Source of the DNA: a virus
IMG/VR virus record: IMGVR_UViG_3300042864_002099
Coordinates: 1-40,380 of that record
DNA length: 40,380 nucleotides
Direction: 5' to 3' (one strand)
Shown here: positions 7,821 through 18,300 of the stretch, one piece after another
How positions within the stretch are numbered: position 1 is the first letter of the stretch
Layout of the letters: each line of letters opens with the position of its first letter
Translations under genes and position numbers: made by a program
The notes under the pieces: generated by a model
Seen by the model: the letters and a program-made list of their open reading frames with translations, nothing else
What the model was told of the DNA's origin: nothing
Database searches by the model: none

Positions 7821-8798
7821 TTAAATATCTAAACTATTAACATTAACAATTGATTCAGGTGGATCAACATCAACAGGACCAGTTGCATGTAAAATATCAA
7901 CTGATACTTTAGTACCAGGAGAAATTGAAGGAGAAACGGTAGGTGAATTTTCAGTCATTGTAACAGTAAATCTAATTGATGATCCATTGCCGCCTCTTAC
8001 TCCCAAATAACCTAAACGTTGTGCTTCAATTTTTAATTTATCATTTGAACCGCCTGTTTGTGGTCCACCTGGGAAAACATAAGTATAATTACTTAAATCA
8101 GTTGCATTAAAAACAATTTGTTGCGAAGCTGTTAATTGATAATAACCAATATTTTTTGTTTGAATTGGTAATCCATTAGTAATAGATTGATTATGTGAAA
8201 ATCTTAAAACACCAACACCGCCCAAAGCACCATGCCATTGTTTATCATTACCAACGCCATTTGGATGATAAAGCGCTACTCGTATTTCACCACCACTATT
8301 AAAAAACCAACGAGCATGATCTTCATCACGAAAATTAACATCAAACGAACAAGTTATAGTTGGAGTTGTTAAACTACCCCATCCCAAAGTTCTAGTATCT
8401 GAGTATTCATTAACCAATAATGTCATTGATAATCCATTATTAGTTTGAAATCTTGCCGGGTTTGCAGCTATGGCAAAAACAACTGTATCTAAATCATACT
8501 GATCTGAAGTTGGGGCAGAACTTTCATATGCTTCAATAATTTTACCAACCGCTAATAAATTTGCTGGTGGCATAGTTGTTGAACTGGTTCCTTGGTGATT
8601 TGCACAAACTAAACAAGCTTCACGCATTGAACTCCATTGAGCACTTGTAATTTTTTGTCCTACGTTAGCATTTGTTAATGTTATAATATTTTGACCATAA
8701 CCAAAAGTACCATTACCTTCACCATAAACAGATTTTACAATATCGGTAAAGCCATTATATTCGGCAGTTGTAATTTTAGAGCCAATTTGATAAACCAT
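7821..8798 (-). CDS. Virion structural protein (YGYGQ/ITxxQW type)
   Basis: A 325-residue protein whose first 90 residues carry the pattern ITTAEYNGFTDIVKSVYGEG, GTFGYGQN, GQKITSAQWSSMREACL and NHQGT, a layout that recurs in structural proteins of marine T4-like phages. The rest is beta-rich and ends in a proline-rich region (MTENSPTVSPSISPGTKV). It overlaps the upstream structural gene by one base (TAATG-type junction). Probable tail or fibre component; the exact position in the virion is unknown. Confidence 0.7.
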   Translation of the reverse strand: MVYQIGSKITTAEYNGFTDIVKSVYGEGNGTFGYGQNIITLTNANVGQKITSAQWSSMREACLVCANHQGTSSTTMPPANLLAVGKIIEAYESSAPTSDQYDLDTVVFAIAANPARFQTNNGLSMTLLVNEYSDTRTLGWGSLTTPTITCSFDVNFRDEDHARWFFNSGGEIRVALYHPNGVGNDKQWHGALGGVGVLRFSHNQSITNGLPIQTKNIGYYQLTASQQIVFNATDLSNYTYVFPGGPQTGGSNDKLKIEAQRLGYLGVRGGNGSSIRFTVTMTENSPTVSPSISPGTKVSVDILHATGPVDVDPPESIVNVNSLDI

Positions 8799-9859
8799 TA
8801 TTTTGCTCCTAATGCAACTTCAATTAAACCAATTTCTTTTGTTAATTTATCTTCTAATGCACGACCAATAACACAATAAACACTTAAATCTTTAAGATTG
8901 CCAGAAAATGCTTTTGCAACACCGGGGATATGAGAACTAACTAAACGTTGACCTTTTTTAACAATTCCTGTAGTTAATACAGGAACACGTCCAGTTAAAG
9001 CAACAAATGGGTGAGAAGAATTATTATATTCAATTTTGTCATTCATTCTAAAACCAGGATTAGCACTTATAACGCCAAAAACATTTTCACTCATCGAGTG
9101 TGTTGTTGGTTGAATTTCATTTTCGCCACCAATCTCAACAACCGTACCAGGAGGAATTGCGTGACCACTAAAATAACGTTCAGCTAAATCAGCATAATCA
9201 GAACTTGTACTTGTTCCACGAAATTTAAAACCTAAGCTTTCATTACAAGAATTTAATCCTTTATCAATACCATTTGAAAATCTTGCACCCCATTGATAAG
9301 TAACGCCTCGTAAAATAATTGTAGCTGGTACACTAGCAATTAAACCATCGGCCCAAACTGCAACAATAACACCATTAATAATAACAAAAAGCAAATTAAC
9401 ACCCATGTAAACAGCATCTATAAGTGTTGTAGAATTATTAGTAAATTGGCTTGGTAAACGCCAATTACTTCCATCCCAAACTAATAATTGTCCAGTTAAA
9501 TTATTAAACCATAAATCACCCACACTTGGGCCGGATGGTGCAGTATTAGCTACCGTTGTATTTGAACCAATATTTCTCCAATCTGGTACACTTGGATTAG
9601 CTGAAACGTTTACTTTTAATTTTAATTCTTGAGTATTAAACCAAGTTTGACCACGTAACGGTTTTAAAGCATTAATTGCTGTAGGATTAGGGCTTGCAAA
9701 ATTTTCACATAAATTAATTAATGTTTTAGCAACAGGTAAACCATAATCAGTTGCCCCACGTCCTAATAAAACAATTGGCGCTAATGAATTATCTATGACA
9801 AAATCATTAACTGTAAAATTTCTAGTAGTGCCATCAAATGTTGTAAAAATATAACTCAT
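8798..9859 (-). CDS. Virion structural protein with Peptidase_G2/IMC-like C-terminus
   Basis: A 353-residue protein. The N-terminal part carries DYGLPVAKTLINLCENFA and LRGQTWFNT, a pattern I associate with tail proteins of marine myoviruses, and PSVGDLWFN with LLVWDGSNW, a short beta repeat typical of fibres. From about residue 215, DYADLAERYF, IPPGTVVEIGG, NVFGVISANPGF, ALTGRVPVLTTG and VIGRALED follow the order of the Peptidase_G2 (intramolecular chaperone, autoproteolytic) domain. It would self-cleave after assembly if active; the catalytic residues were not confirmed. It heads the minus-strand operon that runs to 2064. Confidence 0.7.
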   Translation of the reverse strand: MSYIFTTFDGTTRNFTVNDFVIDNSLAPIVLLGRGATDYGLPVAKTLINLCENFASPNPTAINALKPLRGQTWFNTQELKLKVNVSANPSVPDWRNIGSNTTVANTAPSGPSVGDLWFNNLTGQLLVWDGSNWRLPSQFTNNSTTLIDAVYMGVNLLFVIINGVIVAVWADGLIASVPATIILRGVTYQWGARFSNGIDKGLNSCNESLGFKFRGTSTSSDYADLAERYFSGHAIPPGTVVEIGGENEIQPTTHSMSENVFGVISANPGFRMNDKIEYNNSSHPFVALTGRVPVLTTGIVKKGQRLVSSHIPGVAKAFSGNLKDLSVYCVIGRALEDKLTKEIGLIEVALGAK

Positions 9860-9911
9860 CTTAAATACCTAATTTGTTTTAAATATTTAGATAAAAACAA
9901 GGAAAAATTTA

Positions 9912-10916
9912 ATGTTAAGAATTGCAAAATATCCAGAAGCCGTTTGGTTTTACACACAAAAAACATTCCCAAGTGTTATTGTTATTCCAGAAAATAAAAA
10001 TTATCTTGTTTATAAAATAAAAACAACTTTATTAATTAAATTATTAGGGTCTCAATTTAATTTAGATATTAAAAAATTATTAATAAACAATGGGCGATTA
10101 AATAAAGAAGTTATTGAAGAAATAAACTATTATTCTAAATGTATTGAAAATAAAACAATGAGTAAAGAAGAGTTGTATAAATTCTTAAATACTGGATTGC
10201 AAGTGAATGATAATTCATTTCAAAGTTGTTTTGGAGAATTGCCACAATTAGAAAAAACAATGGATGATATAACAATTATTTGGCCGGAAAATTTTAGAGA
10301 ATCAAGTAAGAAAAAGTGTTTAACAATATTAGAAGAAATAAAATCTATTTTAGCTTCACATGGATTATTAGATGTATTTGATGGTAAAATCGTTTTTAGA
10401 AAAATGAAACAAGCTGGTCTTTATTACCCAACATTACATGAGATTCATTTAAATTCAAATATGACACACGTTGATAATCAAGGATTGCATACAATTTTAC
10501 ATGAATTAGGTCATAAATGGTATTACGAACAAATTTCTGAACAAACAATTAAAAAAATCAATGATAATTTTTATGAATTTTTAAAAGACGATAAAAATTT
10601 TTCTGTTGGGGATCGATTAATTTGTAATAGTAAAAGCAATCCTGATTTAAATGGATTAAAATGTGAAATTGTAGAATTAACTGATAAAAAAGTTAAATTA
10701 GTTTTTGAAAACGATCAAGAGTTTAATTTAGATAGAAAGTATATTGATGATCACGCATCAATATTTCAAAAAATAGATTTATTAGATTGGTTTCCTACAA
10801 AATATAGTAAGAAAAGTCCTCAAGAATGGCAAGCTGAATGTTTTTATTTTTACTTAACTAATCAACTAAACAAAAATTTGAAAAAATTTTGGGAACAAAT
10901 TTTTCAAAATAGTTGA
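9912..10916 (+). CDS. Zinc metalloprotease (HExxH, gluzincin-like)
   Basis: A 334-residue protein with HTILHELGHKW, giving zinc ligands H197 and H201 and catalytic E198. The likely third ligand is the glutamate in PQEWQAECF near residue 314, in the context PTKYSKKSPQEW that is usual for this group. Between these lies an inserted 50-residue beta segment (FSVGDRLICN to EFNLDRKYI) with the look of a small SH3/KOW-like barrel. No signal peptide, so it acts in the host cytoplasm or in virions. Start is set by AAGGA seven bases before ATG. Its stop codon overlaps the next promoter's -35 box. Confidence 0.85.
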   Translation: MLRIAKYPEAVWFYTQKTFPSVIVIPENKNYLVYKIKTTLLIKLLGSQFNLDIKKLLINNGRLNKEVIEEINYYSKCIENKTMSKEELYKFLNTGLQVNDNSFQSCFGELPQLEKTMDDITIIWPENFRESSKKKCLTILEEIKSILASHGLLDVFDGKIVFRKMKQAGLYYPTLHEIHLNSNMTHVDNQGLHTILHELGHKWYYEQISEQTIKKINDNFYEFLKDDKNFSVGDRLICNSKSNPDLNGLKCEIVELTDKKVKLVFENDQEFNLDRKYIDDHASIFQKIDLLDWFPTKYSKKSPQEWQAECFYFYLTNQLNKNLKKFWEQIFQNS

Positions 10917-10940
10917 CAAACATAAATTTTCTGGTAAAGT
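10913..10940 (+). promoter_or_regulatory. Promoter with CTGG-half operator
   Basis: TTGACA at 10913-10918 overlaps the stop codon of the metalloprotease gene; TAAAGT at 10935-10940 is the best -10 (16-base spacer), although TATAAA lies at 10941. The spacer contains AAATTTTCTGG, the mirror half of the CCAGAAAATTTT seen in the promoters at 29398 and 23419. It drives the small operon beginning at 10970. Confidence 0.55.
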
Positions 10941-10969
10941 TATAAAACTAACTAACAAGGAGATTTAAC

Positions 10970-11107
10970 ATGTACGAAATTACTTATATTGACAATGAAG
11001 ATCAAATTCGTGTTTTCAAAATTTGCGCTACTAAGTATGAAATTATGCTTAATAGTGGCGAACTTGATAGTCTTGATTCTGTAACTGTTAAATTTATCAA
11101 TGAATAA
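10970..11107 (+). CDS. Small protein, 45 aa
   Basis: An ORF of 45 codons starting MYEITYIDNEDQI and ending VTVKFINE. A strong ribosome site, AAGGAG, lies eight bases before the ATG, and a TTGACA promoter precedes it. The peptide is acidic with a predicted beta-helix mix and no membrane segment. It overlaps the next ORF by 8 bases, so three small genes are coupled. No similarity recognised. The ribosome site and the overlaps are the main reasons to call it. Confidence 0.7.
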   Translation: MYEITYIDNEDQIRVFKICATKYEIMLNSGELDSLDSVTVKFINE

Positions 11108-11219
11108 CGTTTACTTTTACATTTGGTTGTTTATTCTTACATGTCTCTTGGGTTTTATTGTATTCCCAAGAGACATTAATCATTTAGAATTAATTGTAAT
11201 TGAAGAACACTCGATATGA
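11100..11219 (+). CDS. Small single-membrane-span protein, 39 aa
   Basis: The 39-residue ORF has one clear hydrophobic span, VYFYIWLFILTCLLGFIVF, followed by a charged tail PRDINHLELIVIEEHSI. The N-terminus is very short, so the tail could face either side. It starts within the end of the 45-aa gene (8-base overlap) and ends in an ATGA overlap with 11216-11560, which strongly suggests a translated, coupled unit. Likely an inner-membrane peptide of the infected cell; whether it affects lysis or superinfection is not shown. Confidence 0.6.
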   Translation: MNNVYFYIWLFILTCLLGFIVFPRDINHLELIVIEEHSI

Positions 11220-11560
11220 CTTTTAATATTAAAGTTATTAATAACTCAAATAATATGAGATTTAAAGTTGTTAATAAATTAACCAACAAAGAATATCTTT
11301 TTAATCACCCTAGAGAAGTAATTTCTTTTATTGAGCGAGATAAAAATATTTTATTTCATGTTGAAACAAATGAACTTGGATATTCTCTTTGGCAAAATAA
11401 AAATGGTAATTTTATTCAATTACCATTTGTTTTAAATTCTCATTTTGGAATATTTGAAGGATTAAGAGAATTGCTTAAAATTGAAAATATTCTTCCTAAT
11501 CGTCATAATGCTAATAAAGATTATGATGAATTTGATGATTATATTATCTATTATTTTTAA
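11216..11560 (+). CDS. Hypothetical protein, 114 aa
   Basis: Starts by ATGA overlap with the membrane peptide gene. The sequence is a mixed alpha/beta protein (MRFKVVNKLTNKEYLF, PREVISFIERDKNILFHVE, GYSLWQNKNGNFIQL) with an acidic, aromatic tail (DYDEFDDYIIYYF). No domain recognised. It converges with the structural gene at 11557-12138, sharing 4 bases at the ends, without a visible terminator. Confidence 0.72.
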   Translation: MTFNIKVINNSNNMRFKVVNKLTNKEYLFNHPREVISFIERDKNILFHVETNELGYSLWQNKNGNFIQLPFVLNSHFGIFEGLRELLKIENILPNRHNANKDYDEFDDYIIYYF

Positions 11561-12138
11561 CAAGTTGCAATTCTAATTACATATTCAATTTCATAACTGC
11601 GATTTAAACTTTTTTGAATTGGTGAGAAAATTGCATGAGTTAATAATTTACCTGCGCCTGCAACACTAGAAAAAGATTTCAAACCAATTTCATCAAATAT
11701 AAAATCACCTTCTAAATCATTTGTTAAATCAAATGCATCTTGGCCTGATGGTTCACCATAATCCAAAGTACAAACTATAATTATATCAGTAAAGAGATTT
11801 CCTCTTGTATGTTTTACTTCCATAAAATTAGCAGTTGGATTTGAATTAGCAGAACTTTTTTGATCTACAATTTTAAAATATGTAGGATTATAAAGATTGG
11901 CATTTACCCCTTCAACATTTGGTGGATAATAAGAAATTGCACCAACTGAATCAATAATACTTGCGCCATTACCAAAATGCATTTCATAAATATGCCCTTC
12001 TGCATTTCCAGCAGCGGCCAAAGCCAATGCTTCACCAAAATTTTCATAATGAATTGCATTTGTTTTCTCAAGAATTATTTCAGAGGTATTTTTATCTCTA
12101 ATTGTAAATCTTCCTGTAATTTTATTTTCTAAATTCAT
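11557..12138 (-). CDS. Virion structural protein, 193 aa
   Basis: A 193-residue protein without membrane segments, with ENKITGRFTIRDKNT, an alanine-rich helix (GEALALAAAGNAEG), a glycine turn MHFGNGAS and beta-rich C-terminus ending YEIEYVIRIATC. I recall the EALALAAAG...HFGNG arrangement from tail-associated proteins of marine myoviruses. It follows the giant structural gene in the same direction and overlaps the small ORF 12135-12305 by ATGA. Probably a baseplate or tail-tip part. Confidence 0.65.
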   Translation of the reverse strand: MNLENKITGRFTIRDKNTSEIILEKTNAIHYENFGEALALAAAGNAEGHIYEMHFGNGASIIDSVGAISYYPPNVEGVNANLYNPTYFKIVDQKSSANSNPTANFMEVKHTRGNLFTDIIIVCTLDYGEPSGQDAFDLTNDLEGDFIFDEIGLKSFSSVAGAGKLLTHAIFSPIQKSLNRSYEIEYVIRIATC

Positions 12139-12305
12139 AAAATATCTGGTCCTAAATTTGGTTTCATACTTAAAAGGTTTTTACCTTTTACTCGTATGGT
12201 TAATGTATCTGTTATATTTAAAACACTTTTAACATCATAATTTTTTTCTGTTTTGATGTTTGATTTTTTTAACAACACTTGATCTTGAGGTTTCAAAGGT
12301 TCCAT
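12135..12305 (-). CDS. Small ORF overlapping the 3' end of the giant gene, 56 aa
   Basis: An ORF of 56 codons starts MEPLKPQDQVLLKKSNIK inside the last 71 bases of the giant gene, in the +1 frame, and ends ITDTLTIRVKGKNLLSMKPN...DIL with an ATGA overlap onto the 193-aa gene. It fills the only gap between these two genes. A weak GGGATG lies upstream. It contains an 8-bp hairpin (12171-12190, loop TTTT). It could be a genuine small structural or assembly protein, or the remnant of a longer coupled gene; the coding claim rests on position and the stop-start overlap. Confidence 0.5.
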   Translation of the reverse strand: MEPLKPQDQVLLKKSNIKTEKNYDVKSVLNITDTLTIRVKGKNLLSMKPNLGPDIL

Positions 12306-15300
12306 TTAATTTATCATCCCATTTAAATTTATTCCAAAAGCCAACATCCCATGAAGTATTTTTAAAAATTTCAACTGGTCCTGCTAAACGACTTTTGCTA
12401 TCAACTAAAATAACTCTTTCATTTTCTTTAAATGATTTGTCATCATAAACATTTATTTTATTAACAACTAAATCAAATTCAGAAGTTGGTACAGTATTTA
12501 ATTTAACATAAACATTATTACCAATTCTTGTTTTTGTATAATTATAATAAATCAAATTATCACGTTCAACATAAAATTCATTTTCATTCCAAGGAACAAG
12601 ATATTCATCTTGACCAACTTGAACTGAAATTTTAACAAAATCTGTGATAATATAATTTTGATTTGTTGTGTGTTGTGTTTGATTGGTTAATAATGACGCA
12701 ACTGCGGTTGTACCATTATCTTCAATTCTACGCCCCTCTAAACGCTCTCCTGTGCGATATAAAGCATATTGGCTACCTTCCCTCATCCAATCAGCTTGAA
12801 CCCTCTTGGTGAGGCTTAAATCGCGTTCTAAGGCTATTACATTACCAACATTTTGATCATTGATTGAAAAATGTTCTGAGAATTTGCCATTTACAAATTG
12901 TCCCCAACTTGCTTCCATTTCAGCATGATTATTTGGTTCAATGAAAATCTCAATTATGTCAGAAGTTTTATGTGTTGGGATTAATTGAATAGAAGAAATT
13001 TTGCCCATATCCCAATTGTTTGTATCCCATCCTTGATTATCCCAAGCATCAATTGCATGAGTGTTCCAAATCCAATCTTTGCCCCACATTTGTTTTTTAC
13101 CATTTACATAAACAAAAACATACGCTGGATTAATTGGTTTAGATGGAACATTATATCGAGCATAATTATTACCCCAATAACGTAAATGAACAGTTTCTTT
13201 TTGTTGATTTTCAATAACATCGATTTCTAATTCTACAGAATCGGGATTATTAATTTCTAAAATTTCTGTTGTTTTATTCCAACGATAATCAGAAACAGTA
13301 ATATTTTCTACAAAAACATTTCCTTCCAAATAATCTTTAAAAATTAAAGTATTTTCAACTAATAAAACATCTGCATTTGCAGGAATTATATCATTGGGCC
13401 AAACATCTAAATCAACTTGATTTAACGCTGAATACATAATACTTGAACCAACAATTAAATCTTCATTATTAAATCGAACAATTAAATCATTTACAGAAGA
13501 ATAATTTTGCATTGTTATAATTCTTTCAACACCCGCAAATTTTCTATAAATGTGATCAGGACCATTTAATAATTTACCATTTCCATAAATTTTAACGCCA
13601 GTTAAAATATCATTTTTAACTAAATTATTTGGAAAAGCAATTTGATTTGGGTTAGCGCCTGGAATTACAATTTGACGATATTGTTCAAAATCAAAATCGT
13701 AAGGTTGATTGCTTAATTCAACTTTTACAATATCAGTTGACAAAGAAACCCATGCAATAGTATTTTTATCAATAATAGTAAAATTACTTTCAACATCATT
13801 AATATAAACTCTAGGATAAAAAATTTGATTTTCAAAAGCGTCTAAGAAATTTTGAATAAAAGAAAATTGATTAGCAATAACAATTTCTTCTTGTAAAATT
13901 GTTTTTTTGTAAATCATAACAATTACTTCATCGCCAATTGTTCCATTAACAACAATTTGATTTAAATTAGTTGTATAAACACTTTCTAATGTATTTTTAA
14001 AAACTCTTATATGATAAACATCAGTTAAATCATAATCGAACACAATTTGATTGGTTGATATTTCACCAAATAAAATCTTATCAGGTTCAACTGGATTTCC
14101 TGACATACTTCTTGTTGAAATTTCAACTAATTCGTTTAACCAAAGATTATTACTTACTGAATAATTCAATTGATTAAGAACAAAATTTCTATCTTTAACC
14201 CCATTAATCCAACTATCAACCCAAAATGGAAAAATTTCAGTTGATAAAACAGAATTGTTATTATATTCAACTAAATTACTTTTTATTTGACTAACGCCGC
14301 GAGAGTTTTTTCTAGTTGTAATAATTTTTAATGGATCATAAATGATAACATTTGCACGTTCTTCGCAACGATCATCTGAGAAAATAAAATTACCACCATT
14401 TACATCAATATCCCAAGGCATTTTAGGTTTTGTTATTAAAATAATAACTTCATCTAAACGATTGGTTGGTTGAATTAATACTACATTTTGTTTTAAATTA
14501 TCAAATAAGTATTGATTGGCTTTACTACCATAAAACACTTCATGTTTATTAACAAAAACTCTAGTATTAGTTTCATCAAAATCAAAATCTGCATCAATTG
14601 AAAAAACAGTTTGTGCTAAATCAGCTACATACTTAAATCCTCTTGCTAATTCACCACCTGATAATTTTAAATCAATCAAATCATTACCAACAATTAATAT
14701 GGCAATTGTACCATTATTATTGTTTAAGTTAGTAACAACTTGATCGTTATTAACAACATAATCTTTTCCGTTTATTAATCGATCAAATCCAATATTACCT
14801 GTTTTTTCAAAATAAACTTGTATGTTTTTTTGATTATAAACTTGAGGTAAAGTGTAAGTTTGATTAGTTTCAGATTGTTTTTTAACACCCCAAATTAATA
14901 AACTATGAGTAGTTTCTAAATTTTCATTATCCCAAGTTAATTCACGAATATCATAATTAACAGCAACAAAATTACCACCTGTAATTGTTTGAACATTTTT
15001 AATACTCATTAAATCTTGAATGTTTTTATTTTGATTTAATCTTGGATTATAATATTTTAAAATTCTTCCAACTGCCCCTAATTGATCAACCCAACGAGAA
15101 CTATTTTTATTATAACCATTATAAGGAATATTATCAAATGGTTGATTGCCATATGATGAATCAATTAATTCTGTAGTATTGGTTGTAACAGTTTGTTGAT
15201 TTTCGCTATCAAATGCAGAAGAATTATTCCATGAAAAAGTATCCCAACCTTTATATTTGGTTGTTACACGATCTAATCTCATTTTCATTTTTATTTTTCT

Positions 15301-18300
15301 TACTGGATTATAAGTATTAGCATCATAATTGTTTCTATCACGATTTACGCGATCATAAACATCATAATAATCACGACCAGCACGAGTTTCATTGATTGTA
15401 ATTTGATCTTCTTGATTATAAGGATTTAAAATTTTAACTTTTCCATCGATCAATCTTGGTGAATTATCAAAATCACTTAACCACCAAAATGAATCATCAC
15501 GATCAGGAGAAAGTTTACGTTTAACATCACGTAATTTAACATGATAAGGTTTTGTTTCTTCAATATAACTTAATAAATCATCCCAATGATTTTGCATTTT
15601 AATTGGTGACGCCCACATGCGTTCTTTAAATCCATTTACACTCATAAATGAAGTTTTAAACAACCAATCAGGATTATCTTGTTCAGCAAGAACATAATTA
15701 ACTGCTGCAAAAAATGTTTGATTTTCTTGTTGACGTGAAAAAATTTCTGTTCTTAAAATTTCAAAAAAATCACGAATTTCATACGCAGGATTTCTATTGA
15801 CAAAATTTTCAACAAAATCGTTTTCATTAATTCCATTGAAAATTAAATTATTATTTTTCCACAATTTTTCAGAAAATTCAACGGTGCCATTTTGTTTAGC
15901 TACAGTTTGCCATTTATTATCAATTTTCTTTTGCCAAATCCAATTACCAGTTCCATCATCATTGATTTTGACAAAATTCAATTGTTGATTGTTTTGAAAT
16001 TGTGCTTCTGCACTTGTACGAGATTGAATGTCAGGATAAACAACAACCGGAGGTTCATTTGGATCAACTGCATACCAATTTTTTAAAGTAACAAAATCGG
16101 TTTTATGATTTCTTGCATAACGTAAAAATACAAAACCAAAATTATCTGCATAAGTTGAATTTGGATCAAATGTCCATAATGTTGAAACATTATTATAATT
16201 TTCATCTACAGCGACTAAAACACGATTACCAATTGATAAAGTATTTGCTATTTCATTTCTGCTTAAACGATCATCAACAACATAATCATAATTTTTAGCT
16301 AATATTAATTTATCGGATTTTTTAATTTTTACGCTATATGAATTATTAATTGATCTTGTATCAATTAAAATTCTTTCGTTTTCTGTTAAGTCATTTAAAT
16401 CAATTTCATTTGTATTTGAATAAATTTTTGAGTATTCATAATTTTGATATTTGGCTAAAGGTAATTCAATTTTATCATAACCAGTTCCAATTTTAAATGA
16501 ATATTCTGGTTCATTGTCTAAAGCAGTTAATTGTTGATAAGCATCAGGAAATTCATCATTTAAGTTAATTAAACTTAAAGTGTAATTGATAAATTTAAAA
16601 ATATTTTCCGCAGCTAAATTTCTATTTTTAAACCATGTTTGATTTGGGCGAATATTGTTTCCCAAATTATGAATTAAACCAATTTGCGGTGTTGGTTCTC
16701 CCAAACTATTTTGGCCACATAAACTATCAACCATTTTTTTCCATAAGAATTTTGGTATAGCATTTTGACTGTCATTGCGTTTTACACAAACATATTCTTT
16801 ATGATGATTATTTTGTTGTTTAGTTTCACGATAATTTAATTGTAAACGTGTAGTTTGATTAAATTGTTGTAAATTGGTTAATAAAACAATATTAGGATTA
16901 GTCCAAGCAATTAAATTAAATCCTTCATCAATTGGATTAATGATATTATTGATTAATTGCTCAATAGTTTGATTATTTTTTAATATAAAATTATTTTGTT
17001 TAACCCAATAAGCATAACGTGTAACACGATTACCGTTTGTTAAAGTTTCTTCAAATGTTTTAAATTCTTCAACAGATTTTACTTCACCATTATAAGCATC
17101 AGGCGTAACATCAGAACTAATATAAACATAAATGTCAATTTTGCTTCTAGGTGCTAATTTACTCCAATTATCTCTTGTATAAATTAAATCATTTTTATCA
17201 ATTTTATAATTTATAAAATAGGCAGTTGATGTATCCCACCAAGTTTTACCTAAATTATCTTGATTAAATTCTAAATTGTTAATCGGGTCTTTAGAAGTTG
17301 TAAAATCTAAAACAAGTAAAGGACTACCAGGAATTAAACCGTCTAAAACATCCCAAGCAATAAAATCATTTGTTAATTTAGGATAAACAAATCTTTTAAA
17401 ATCTTCAGTTTTATTTTCAACATCACATAATTGAGAAGCTAAAATCAATCTATTATCTGGGAAATCTTCTGTTGTTCTTAACAATTGAAAACTTCCATTG
17501 ATAAATTGATAAGCATTTTCTTCTGAATAAACAATTTCATTTTCAGAAAAATCAATATTATAATCAATTAATCCTTGTGAAATGTTAACAAATTTAAAAA
17601 CGATTGCAGTTTCTTCAAATGTACCAGAAATGCCAGGATTATCAATTAATTCAACACGCAAAGTATCAACAATTTTAACTTGATAAACACCATAAAATTC
17701 TGTTGAATTTAAAGGATTTAAATTAAAAAACAACCAAGCATCTGATGTTAATTCATGAGGACGTGAAAATTCAACGATACCTTCTTCTGAAATTGATAAT
17801 ATAGAATTTTCTTCGGCACCTAATTGTGTTACTCTAAAAGCACTTGTTTTAAAGTTTTCATTATAAAGTAAAATTTTATCTTTTTCTTCTAAAGAATAAA
17901 TTTGTTCTTCAACAATTAAATTTGAAAAATCATTAAAATCAAAAGCCGAGTATTTTACTTCAGTTAATTTAACTGGTCCAGTTGTTTTAAAAATGCTTTT
18001 TCTATTTGTTAAATCAATTTTTCTATTTGGGCGATTAATCCAATTAGATGAATTATTATAAATTTCAATTGTATTATCACCTAATTGATCAATACCATCT
18101 TCATTGATAAATTTAATCAATTGGCTATTTGTTACAATTGAATGCGCGTTTAGTTCAATTACGAGATTTTCTCTATTATCTAATTGTCCAAATTCTCCGG
18201 TTCTAAACGCCCATTCTTCTAAGAAACCCAAATCATCATTTTGAGAAATAAAAGTGCTGCGTTTTAAACGTTCAAAAACACTTGCTGTTCCTTTAGATTG

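Noticed and set aside
12171-12190. 8-bp inverted repeat with TTTT loop as a terminator of the giant gene
   Set aside because: The stem is short and AT-rich with no U-run after it on the minus strand, and the downstream gene is coupled through the small ORF.
15797-16298. Plus-strand ORFs of 60-66 codons inside the giant gene
   Set aside because: They are antisense shadows of a continuous coding frame, lack ribosome sites and have odd hydrophobic composition; the same holds for others at 12260, 12985, 21384 and 22086.
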